From positions 1-58,484 of IMG/VR virus record IMGVR_UViG_3300020185_003230: a DNA stretch of 58,484 bases, one strand, 5' to 3'. The position numbers and the translations under genes are program-made. Positions 52,983 to 58,484 of the stretch are shown here, piece after piece. Below the pieces are notes generated by a model, which ran no database searches, had not been told where the DNA came from, and was given only the letters and a program-made list of their open reading frames with translations. Numbering within the stretch: position 1 is the stretch's first letter; the number at the start of each line of letters is the position of its first letter. The DNA is from a virus.

Positions 52983-53005
52983 TAGCGCTTTGAATCAACA
53001 ATCCT

Positions 53006-53257
53006 TTACGGCTTATCAATCCAGATAATAACGTTGTCACTTCTGTAATTGTTTTTAATATAGCTAGCTGATGTTGTCAGTGGCAAGATATCATTTATAT
53101 TTATTATTGCAGATACTAGGTTATCCCCACCACCTACAAGAGCTGGGAAGTCAATAATTAAGCTTTTCAAAACTAAAGCCTTCTGTTCAGTTGGGTACCA
53201 AAAATTATTGTGACCTATTTCAGACAAATAACAAACGATATATTCCTCTGTTTTCAT
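53006..53257 (-). CDS. Small protein, unrecognised (83 residues)
   Basis: Encodes 83 residues of mixed alpha/beta type, without Cys clusters or membrane segments. It starts within the HNH gene stop (ATGA), so the two are translationally coupled. A terminator follows. No family recognised; the coupling suggests it might assist or regulate the nuclease, but this is only position. Confidence 0.5.
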   Translation of the reverse strand: MKTEEYIVCYLSEIGHNNFWYPTEQKALVLKSLIIDFPALVGGGDNLVSAIININDILPLTTSASYIKNNYRSDNVIIWIDKP

Positions 53258-53784
53258 ATTTTCTCATCCCACAAATAATTAATCCATATATCACTCATTT
53301 GTTCTTTGTTTATGTGCCTTAAAATACTTGGTTTTGGTTTAATCGGCTCTTTTAACGGATGCATACCTGACTCTTTCGTGGTTTTGCATCCCTTTTTTTG
53401 ATTACACTTTCGGCACGCCGCAACTAAGTTTTCCCATATATTTCTGCCTCCTCTACTTTTTGGTAAAATATGGTCCATAGTCAAATGTTCAGTAGCGAAT
53501 GTCTTTCCGCAATATTGGCAAACATTCTTGTCTCTCATCACTACATTTCTTCTATTGCAGGACACTATTGTAAACTTAAAGTTTACTATTGTGTTTAGAA
53601 CGATGACAGAAGGTAGGCTAAATGATCGAGTCGGGGAGTTGACTACAACCCCTTCATACGATTCTATTGTTTTAGCTTTTCCGACAAGACACATAACCAG
53701 AGCTTCTAGTGCATCAATGACTGCGATAGGTCGATAGGTGGAATCTAATTTTAATGCTTTCATTTGTTTTGGATCCACGACCAT
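53254..53784 (-). CDS. HNH endonuclease
   Basis: Encodes 176 residues. The C-terminal half is a textbook zinc-bound HNH: VCQYCGKTF (Cys89, Cys92), LTMDHILPKSRGG (Asp104-His105), WENLVAACRKCNQKKG (Asn119, Cys124, Cys127, Asn128). The N-terminal half (TYRPIAVIDALEALVMCLVG) matches the host-type HNH family that begins with a small beta/alpha domain. Stand-alone HNH proteins in phages act in homing, DNA packaging or host DNA degradation. It is not next to a terminase here. The start is uncertain: ATG at 53784 or at 53763 (MKALKLDST). Confidence 0.85.
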   Translation of the reverse strand: MVVDPKQMKALKLDSTYRPIAVIDALEALVMCLVGKAKTIESYEGVVVNSPTRSFSLPSVIVLNTIVNFKFTIVSCNRRNVVMRDKNVCQYCGKTFATEHLTMDHILPKSRGGRNIWENLVAACRKCNQKKGCKTTKESGMHPLKEPIKPKPSILRHINKEQMSDIWINYLWDEKI

Positions 53785-53815
53785 ACCATAACTATGCCAA
53801 TAAAGGTTTCAAAGT

Positions 53816-54310
53816 TTATCTATCTGATTCTGTAGAAGTCGTTCTATTTGGGGGTACTTGAAAATCTCTAACTTTTCTGGCTAAATCAGATGAGCTATCT
53901 AGCTTTTCTTCTCCACCAATAGCCCACAGTAATTCCACACCTATCTCTTCGCAAACAGACTGTTCTGGCGTATTTGCTTTTCCTCGATCTCCACCATTAG
54001 CAAAATAAGTTGGCTTTAATCTTCTAATCGCTTCGCATACAGTGTTATCACTGTCATCTACTGAGTCGACCAAAATAACTCCTTTGATTGCGTTAAGGAT
54101 TTCGATACGGCGCTCGAACTCCATAAATACAAAGCCCTTCTTTCTAAATAACCAATCATCGGAATTGGCTATTATAATCACGTTTCCGTATTCGGCTGCG
54201 TGCCTAATCATTCGAATATGTCCTGCGTGAACTGGATCAAACCCGCCAGAAACCATTATTGTTGGCTTTTCGTTCTCATTCTCATCAAACATATCACCGT
54301 GAACAGTCAT
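53816..54310 (-). CDS. Cytidylyltransferase-like protein (RfaE/glycerol-3-P cytidylyltransferase fold)
   Basis: Encodes 164 residues. IMVSGGFDPVHAGHIRMIRH (about 18-37) is the HxGH-type nucleotide-binding motif, and IIIANSDDWLFRKKG with FMEFERRIEIL follows as in HldE-C, TagD and FAD-synthetase-like enzymes. These link CTP or ATP to a phosphorylated sugar, glycerol or cofactor. Without the rest of a heptose pathway the substrate is open; it could activate a sugar for the nearby glycosyltransferases. AGAGAAGGCAA precedes the ATG, and an extended -10 box lies at 54337-54345. Confidence 0.8.
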   Translation of the reverse strand: MTVHGDMFDENENEKPTIMVSGGFDPVHAGHIRMIRHAAEYGNVIIIANSDDWLFRKKGFVFMEFERRIEILNAIKGVILVDSVDDSDNTVCEAIRRLKPTYFANGGDRGKANTPEQSVCEEIGVELLWAIGGEEKLDSSSDLARKVRDFQVPPNRTTSTESDR

Positions 54311-54336
54311 TTGCCTTCTCTTGTTTAGTTTTGCTT

Positions 54337-54345
54337 ATTATAGCA
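54337..54345 (-). promoter_or_regulatory. Extended -10 promoter element
   Basis: TGCTATAAT on the minus strand, a perfect extended -10. The -35 region is weak. A palindrome TAGCATGCTA (54341-54350) overlaps it and could be an operator. It would drive the cytidylyltransferase-like gene. Confidence 0.5.
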
Positions 54346-54369
54346 TGCTAAAAATATTTGTATAGAAGA

Positions 54370-55383
54370 TTATGGTCCAGTATCGCCGGTATCAGCTCCA
54401 TAAGGATTTTCTGGATCGTAGTGATATGCCACGTCTACACTATCATTTGATTCTGGTATGTTTGTGAAATATACCGTATTATTAGACCGGTCGTAATACC
54501 AGTCCCAGTTGGGTACACCATTAACGAACACCCTCATAGAGGATTCGTGAGATGGAAAATAGGTTAATTCAATGAACTCATATGGTTCAAGACGTGAAGA
54601 AGCATCTTTAACTCCAGATGCCCAATCTATATCACATATATCGACTATGACTCCTCCAAAAAAGTTAGTTACCTCCATATACCGATAGCCAATGTTAGAC
54701 GCAACAGGAGACGGTGTACACACTGAGTCAGCTTTATTTACATTAATTATGCTAGCAATATACCCAGAGCCACCACGCTGGTTTCCATACCAAGACTTAA
54801 AATCATCAACGTTATAAAAATTTGTATTACTCTGTTCTTCCTCATCGGAGACAAATACAACAAGCAGCGCTGCATCTTGTCTCATCCAAGTAGAGGCATA
54901 TGGATTATTAGTTATGTATTCATATACTGCATCGAAGCCTTTCTCTTGCGCACCAAACTTCATTATGCTAAACATATTTATAGCATCACCGATATCGTCT
55001 CCGGGTACTAAAGGAAACTGAGCTTCGAGAGCAGAAGCATATGGATCGCTGCTCATCATAGCTAAACGCCAGCCAGATTCTGGCAGAGCGTTCATCATAG
55101 CTTCAATTCCTGCTAATAATTCTGGATCATATTCATCCATTGAGCACGATCTATCGATAACCCACAATATATCAACACCATCAACACTTGACGGTTGAGT
55201 AAACGAGTCGACCCAGATCTCTCCATATTCGGTGCTCCTGGGTACATCTGTTAATATATAACCTGGAACTTCAAATCTATTATTTTCACGCTCACCGTGA
55301 ACAACATAGTCAATGCTGCTGCTGCAACCACCAAGCACTGTTATAAATAGCATTATAGCTAATTTTAATAAGTTATGTACCAT
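54370..55383 (-). CDS. Secreted lipoprotein with von Willebrand factor A domain
   Basis: Encodes 337 residues. An N-terminal signal (LLKLAIMLFITVLGGC) ends in a lipobox with Cys20, so the mature protein would be lipid-anchored in the envelope. A VWA domain follows. DILWVIDRSCSMDEYD carries the metal-dependent adhesion site DxSxS (Asp77, Ser79, Ser81), and VVFVSDEEEQS has a late Asp180. The last 80 residues are beta-type, and the C-terminus reads YGADTGDTGP. VWA proteins of this style (VIDxSCSM after a lipobox) are familiar from predatory and deltaproteobacterial genomes. In a phage, possible uses are superinfection exclusion or alteration of the host surface. Its start follows a short upstream frame (55389-55466). 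Confidence 0.8.
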   Translation of the reverse strand: MVHNLLKLAIMLFITVLGGCSSSIDYVVHGERENNRFEVPGYILTDVPRSTEYGEIWVDSFTQPSSVDGVDILWVIDRSCSMDEYDPELLAGIEAMMNALPESGWRLAMMSSDPYASALEAQFPLVPGDDIGDAINMFSIMKFGAQEKGFDAVYEYITNNPYASTWMRQDAALLVVFVSDEEEQSNTNFYNVDDFKSWYGNQRGGSGYIASIINVNKADSVCTPSPVASNIGYRYMEVTNFFGGVIVDICDIDWASGVKDASSRLEPYEFIELTYFPSHESSMRVFVNGVPNWDWYYDRSNNTVYFTNIPESNDSVDVAYHYDPENPYGADTGDTGP

Positions 55384-55388
55384 CCCTA

Positions 55389-55466
55389 TTAATACGTAGA
55401 GATGGGATTCGTAAAAAGTTGGTGTTCTTCTACATTTCTTTGATAGCTAGCATCATCTGTAGCCAT
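55389..55466 (-). CDS. Possible 25-residue leader ORF before the lipoprotein
   Basis: Open frame MATDDASYQRNVEEHQLFTN plus 5 residues, ending five bases before the lipoprotein start. The lipoprotein has no separate well-spaced ribosome site (AGGG touches its ATG), so translation by reinitiation from this frame is possible. No strong ribosome site for the small frame itself. Weak evidence. Confidence 0.25.
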   Translation of the reverse strand: MATDDASYQRNVEEHQLFTNPISTY

Positions 55467-55565
55467 CTGATAATCAGAACCCTAGACTTTTGGGCTCTTA
55501 AACAACATTAATGTCTTTTTTGAATCTTAGATAAAAATATTGTTTTAGTTGCTCTTCGAAGGATC

Positions 55566-55733
55566 TTATTTCTTTACATCAGAAAAATCGCTAATTTCTA
55601 CAAACAGTTTTTTTCTTTGTTTAAGCTTTTTTCTTTTTTCACTTAAGTGCCAAGAGTCTTCAATTTGACTATTGAACGTTTTGTTTAACAAGCTTTTTTT
55701 TTGTTTTCTGTTTGCGTTTATAACATTATTCAT
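55566..55733 (-). CDS. Small Lys-rich protein, unrecognised (55 residues)
   Basis: Encodes 55 residues, strongly basic (SEKRKKLKQRKKLF). I set the start at 55733 because AAAGGAGGAAAAA is a near-perfect ribosome site for that ATG; the frame is open slightly further. It overlaps the end of the 92-residue gene. A small basic protein of this type could bind nucleic acid or host RNA polymerase. That is a guess from composition. Confidence 0.55.
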   Translation of the reverse strand: MNNVINANRKQKKSLLNKTFNSQIEDSWHLSEKRKKLKQRKKLFVEISDFSDVKK

Positions 55734-56004
55734 TTTTTCCTCCTTTATCACCTATACTGGATACAATCTCAATCATTGAAGCTGGTAATATTTCCAAACT
55801 TCCTCTTTTAAACCAGTACACGTGTATCCTGTCATCAGCATATGATAGCCACGCTAACCACTCTTCACCTGCGTATGCTAACCTGTCTATATAGATGATT
55901 ATCCCATAAAGTGTATGAGAATCTGCCATAAGCCACGGTCTTTCTTTAACTACATCCCCTATTTCGTATCTAATATAATGTGATTTCTCTGATTTATTGG
56001 ACAT
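55726..56004 (-). CDS. Small protein, possible SH3-like beta barrel (92 residues)
   Basis: Encodes 92 residues. IGDVVKERPWLMADSHTLYG then IIIYIDRL..EEWLAWLSYA and RIHVYWFKRGSLEILPASMI read as the strands of a small barrel. The pattern 'GDVVK..YGIIIxI..VYWF..G..E.LP' recurs in small proteins of aquatic phages. No catalytic residues. It shares an operon with the 55-residue gene. Confidence 0.55.
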   Translation of the reverse strand: MSNKSEKSHYIRYEIGDVVKERPWLMADSHTLYGIIIYIDRLAYAGEEWLAWLSYADDRIHVYWFKRGSLEILPASMIEIVSSIGDKGGKNE

Positions 56005-56083
56005 TCTTTGTAGATAATCGGGTGGATCTCTTGCTCACCACGTGCTATTCTATAGTTTATTTAGTACGAAGACCTTTGTGTCG

Positions 56084-56109
56084 GAGGCACATAATAGACA
56101 TGGTGCCTC
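56084..56109. other. 7-bp stem hairpin between small genes
   Basis: GAGGCAC (56084-56090) pairs perfectly with GTGCCTC (56103-56109). No T-run follows on the minus strand, so it is probably an operator or a leader hairpin for the 92-residue gene rather than a terminator. Confidence 0.35.
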
Positions 56110-56149
56110 TATGATTGATAATCCAGTTAACCGATCAGTTTTAAAGTAA

Positions 56150-56482
56150 TTAGATATTAATCTCATAAGAGGAACATTGTTTAATAAATTCTAAGTATGT
56201 TAGACCTAAGAACCTTGCTGCATCTTTTTTAGAGTTAGTTGCTGAGATAGCAAATATCAACACTGCCTCTTTCACTATTGGAGTCATTCTTCTCCATATA
56301 TCAAAACCATATAATCGGTTGTTTATATAGCTACAAGAAAGTTCTAATTTTACAGCTATCAGTTCTTCTAAACTTAGTGAACTAATACAGACTATATTAA
56401 TATCAGATAATAAACCTTGATCTTTTAGTTTATTAGTGATACTAGTATTGCTAGTAGTTGACCTACTATCTTTAACTTTCAT
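56150..56482 (-). CDS. Putative Fis-like helix-turn-helix regulator
   Basis: Encodes 110 residues. The C-terminal 35 (VLIFAISATNSKKDAARFLG, then LTYLEFIKQ, about 74-102) match the shape of a Fis-type HTH: helix, 'N..xxAAxxLGlxxxxl', recognition helix. The middle (LEELIAVKLELSCSYINNRL, GFDIWRRMTPIV) is helical, as in small phage proteins of this kind. The gene stands alone behind a consensus promoter (56585-56613) with repeated sequence in its leader, which suggests autoregulation and early expression. A dimerisation domain is not obvious. Confidence 0.6.
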   Translation of the reverse strand: MKVKDSRSTTSNTSITNKLKDQGLLSDINIVCISSLSLEELIAVKLELSCSYINNRLYGFDIWRRMTPIVKEAVLIFAISATNSKKDAARFLGLTYLEFIKQCSSYEINI

Positions 56483-56554
56483 TAACTTTCACTGTTAGTA
56501 TTTTATTTAGTAGATTTAACTTTCATTGTTAGTTATTGAATGATTTAACTTTAG
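56472..56554. repeat. Direct repeats in the leader of the Fis-like gene
   Basis: TTAACTTTCA occurs at 56472-56481, 56482-56491 and 56516-56525, with a near copy at 56545-56554. The longer unit TTAACTTTCAYTGTTAGT is repeated with one mismatch at 56482-56499 and 56516-56533. On the transcribed strand each copy reads ATG/GTG-AAA-GTT-AA, so the gene's own start region has been duplicated upstream. They may be operators or mini-ORFs. Confidence 0.7.
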
Positions 56555-56584
56555 TGGGTATCTTTACGGGAACAGGACAAGTTG

Positions 56585-56613
56585 ATTATAACGATGATTA
56601 ATAATCTTGTCAA
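56585..56613 (-). promoter_or_regulatory. Perfect consensus sigma70 promoter before the Fis-like gene
   Basis: Minus strand TTGACA (56608-56613), 17 bases, TATAAT (56585-56590): full consensus. Predicted start near 56578 gives a leader of about 95 bases that contains the direct repeats. Confidence 0.85.
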
Positions 56614-56626
56614 GCTTTATTTTTAA

Positions 56627-57427
56627 TTATATTTCCAAATCTATGTGAGCGCCTTCTGCTAGCGGATCTGTGGGTTCATCCATTTTCTGCTTTGCAGACT
56701 TGTATGCTTGATTGGTCGGCTCATCTACAGATCCATCCAACTCTTCTTCAAACTTATCAAAGTACAACTTCAGGTTTGCAATCAAATAATCATAGAACAT
56801 TTCTTGGTCGTCTGGATCAGACAACAGTTCATAGTGATCGATTATTTGACTCTCAACTTGCTTGAATGATTCGTAAGCAACATTACGACCGGTAAGATCA
56901 CCCTCTACCCCAGTACCGAAAGCATCTCTAGGATCATCATCCACCTCTTCTTCATCGGATGATTTTTCTGCATCGGTTCTAATATCGATAAACTTATCGT
57001 CTTTTGTTGGATCCACTTTACCGATATTTACATCCAGTTCCTCTCCCATATCTTGTTCATCTAAGCTAGCGCCTCCAGCAGCGTCAGTATTAATTTGAGC
57101 AGGTGTCAAGGTATTAATAACAGCATTGATTATGTGTGCTCTGTATGATTGCCTCTGCTCAGGATTACTAGTTAGACCCTTGTAATCAGTTTCGAAGTTT
57201 TTAATAATCTTCAATAGAAGCTGCTCTAGCACATTGATGCCAGTTGATTTATTAGGAGTGGGATCTACTCCCGCTACTGAAGATTCCGATAGCATTGATT
57301 TAATTTCAAGTTTGATTAATCGATTGATTAAAGCATTTGCAGATTTCTCTTCTTTGATATTTGTGCGCTTAACGTGCCTTATAAGGCGGCGCACATTCTC
57401 TCTTAGTAGTTTCTCTTCTTGATTCAT
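56627..57427 (-). CDS. Acidic helical phage protein, unrecognised (266 residues)
   Basis: Encodes 266 residues, hydrophilic. The N-terminal EKLLRENVRRLIRHVKR is a basic amphipathic helix, followed by an acidic, partly disordered centre (SSDEEEVDDDPRDAFG). The C-terminal helical domain reads SFKQVESQIIDHYELLSD then FYDYLIANLKLYFDKFEEEL. This basic-acidic-helical layout could suit a scaffold or core protein, but there is no homology I recognise. It starts in an ATGA overlap with the nucleotidyltransferase, so the two are co-translated. Confidence 0.55.
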   Translation of the reverse strand: MNQEEKLLRENVRRLIRHVKRTNIKEEKSANALINRLIKLEIKSMLSESSVAGVDPTPNKSTGINVLEQLLLKIIKNFETDYKGLTSNPEQRQSYRAHIINAVINTLTPAQINTDAAGGASLDEQDMGEELDVNIGKVDPTKDDKFIDIRTDAEKSSDEEEVDDDPRDAFGTGVEGDLTGRNVAYESFKQVESQIIDHYELLSDPDDQEMFYDYLIANLKLYFDKFEEELDGSVDEPTNQAYKSAKQKMDEPTDPLAEGAHIDLEI

Positions 57428-58467
57428 CTTAAAACACCTCTTTCTATAATTAGTCTCATAACCTCATTGGCAATGATTAAACTCTCATTATTAGTTTTTC
57501 TCTTGGGTCTATCGGACCCAGATCCCAAAGGGGTAGAACTTCCAGCTACTGCACCACCACCCATACTTGCCATCTCATCAATTTTGTCTATTCCAAGTAT
57601 ACTCAAAACCATATCGACATTCTCTTCTCCAATAAAATCAGATATTTCTTCACGATTCTCTGGGTTGATAAGTGCATTACGAAACTCAGTCGCGCTGTAT
57701 GGTTCACCGCTTGGTCGTAATGTTGGCTCTACGGCTGTTTCTTGTGGATCAATTAATTGCACTCCGTCTTTAATATACTTTGCTGCCCTCGCCCACCTTG
57801 CTACATCTCTTCCTTTTCTGCTAGCACCTAATATAACTTTAGTGCCAGGATCTAGGGGACCATCTGATCCGATATATTCGTATGCTGCTGTTATAGGAGA
57901 AGCATGGTCTGAGATGCCTACCTCTACATTCGGAATAGACTTGGTTAGCTCTTTCCAGATAGCAAAAGAATCTTCAGCGGTGATCTCTCTTCCGTTTGGA
58001 AGTGTGCGCCCGCTCTTTGTTGGTTTCGATATAATCACGATTACTTTATCAGCCATAGAAGCGTATGCCTCCACCATATCTAAATGTCCCTTGTGTGGTG
58101 GCTTGAATGCCCCAGGAACGATTGCAATTGTTTGCTCGACAGTTGGGTCGATATCAAAATATTCTTCCTCTTCTTCCTCTTCTTCGCTTATTTGACTTGG
58201 AAATTTAGCACCCTTGTCGACAGCAAAGTTTGCGCGGCTAAATTCCAAACGGTCTACGAACTTGATTCCATTACCTGCGTGATCGACTGCGACATATCCC
58301 TCTGGATTACTAACTACTAAATCACCGCTACCATCATCGATAAAATGCTTTGTATTATATACAGCATTATTATATTTATTAATAAAGATGTTCTTGGCTT
58401 TATACAACAGTCGACTTATTTTGAATATATTAAGTATGTCTTCTTTCTTGTTGTTGAAAGATTGCAT
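57424..58467 (-). CDS. Nucleotidyltransferase-fold protein (HxGH motif), 5' end possibly cut by the window
   Basis: At least 347 residues. IAIVPGAFKPPHKGHLDMVE (about 114-133) is the nucleotidylyl-transferase HxGH motif. KVIVIISKPT, VILGASRKGRDVARW and the C-terminal PYSATEFRNAL, a phage version of the ISSTxIR loop, follow. Such NMNAT/cytidylyltransferase-like proteins occur in many aquatic phages, where NAD or phospholipid-precursor roles have been proposed. An N-terminal 95-residue extension ends in a poly-Glu run, and a C-terminal tail (NESLIIANEVMRLIIERG) is added. The first ATG at 58467 has no ribosome site and the frame stays open to the window edge, so the true start may lie outside. 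Confidence 0.75.
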   Translation of the reverse strand: MQSFNNKKEDILNIFKISRLLYKAKNIFINKYNNAVYNTKHFIDDGSGDLVVSNPEGYVAVDHAGNGIKFVDRLEFSRANFAVDKGAKFPSQISEEEEEEEEYFDIDPTVEQTIAIVPGAFKPPHKGHLDMVEAYASMADKVIVIISKPTKSGRTLPNGREITAEDSFAIWKELTKSIPNVEVGISDHASPITAAYEYIGSDGPLDPGTKVILGASRKGRDVARWARAAKYIKDGVQLIDPQETAVEPTLRPSGEPYSATEFRNALINPENREEISDFIGEENVDMVLSILGIDKIDEMASMGGGAVAGSSTPLGSGSDRPKRKTNNESLIIANEVMRLIIERGVLR

Positions 58468-58484
58468 TGTTTGCTGAGTGTTGT

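Noticed and set aside
57419-58195. Long plus-strand open frame (258 codons)
   Set aside because: It lies entirely antisense to the nucleotidyltransferase gene with its clear HxGH motif. Its translation is low-complexity (Ser/Leu-rich, poly-Ser opposite poly-Glu) and it has no ribosome site.
1-58484. CRISPR array, insertion sequence, integrase or attachment site
   Set aside because: No regularly spaced repeats, no transposase or integrase motif, and no terminal repeats were seen. The tRNA genes show no partial duplicate nearby that would mark an attachment site.

Overview
The window looks like about 58 kb of a tailed, contractile-tailed (T4-like) bacteriophage genome. Every convincing gene lies on the minus strand. 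The genes are tightly packed, with many ATGA or TAATG stop/start overlaps. The phage call rests on a T4 gp25-like and gp6-like baseplate pair, a gp55-like late sigma factor, a RuvC-like resolvase, a CHC2/Toprim primase, an SbcD/gp47-like phosphoesterase, PhoH, two tRNAs and a 36-kb block of very large virion proteins. The host is unknown. A VWA lipoprotein with a lipobox and near-consensus sigma70 promoters point to a diderm bacterium. The mix of cargo (PhoH, GDP-mannose dehydratase, CMP-sugar synthetase, FKBP, fatty-acid hydroxylase) resembles marine or other aquatic myoviruses, but that is inference.

Layout, left to right (transcription runs right to left). 0-4.1 kb: recombination/replication genes (SbcD-like fragment, primase, RuvC-like nuclease), an unknown membrane protein, an FKBP-type prolyl isomerase and a small fatty-acid-hydroxylase-like membrane enzyme. 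4.1-39.1 kb: virion module. It holds two paralogous tail proteins sharing a C-terminal domain, three proteins sharing an N-terminal 'LTxxG...GDDxVxY' module, several unrecognised baseplate/tail proteins, a 3212-residue protein with a LamG-like domain, a DNRLRE-like protein, gp6, gp25, a 2168-residue protein, a possible spike protein and a putative M15-peptidase-bearing baseplate protein. 39.2-41.0 kb: gp55-like sigma factor with small partner proteins. 41.0-48.8 kb: sugar cassette with a HAD phosphatase, HpcH/HpaI aldolase, CMP-sugar synthetase, GT42/DUF115-like protein, GDP-mannose 4,6-dehydratase and three GT4 glycosyltransferases. The cassette ends at a fragment of a C-methyltransferase. 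48.8-52.2 kb: RecB/Cas4-like nuclease, HExxH metallopeptidase, PIN-PhoH and tRNA-Ser/tRNA-Thr. 52.2-58.5 kb: class II aldolase, HNH nuclease, two nucleotidyltransferase-fold proteins, a VWA lipoprotein, small unknowns and a Fis-like regulator behind a consensus promoter with duplicated leader repeats.

How the parts fit together: early/host-type promoters (TTGACA-N17-TATAAT class) sit before the regulator, the tRNAs, the RecB-like nuclease, FKBP and the SbcD-like gene. The virion genes have no such promoters and are probably read late with the gp55-like factor. The sugar cassette is the best candidate for an unusual system. It could build and transfer a CMP-activated 2-keto-3-deoxy acid plus a GDP-6-deoxyhexose onto virion protein, DNA or host envelope. 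Product, acceptor and order of action are not visible in the sequence.
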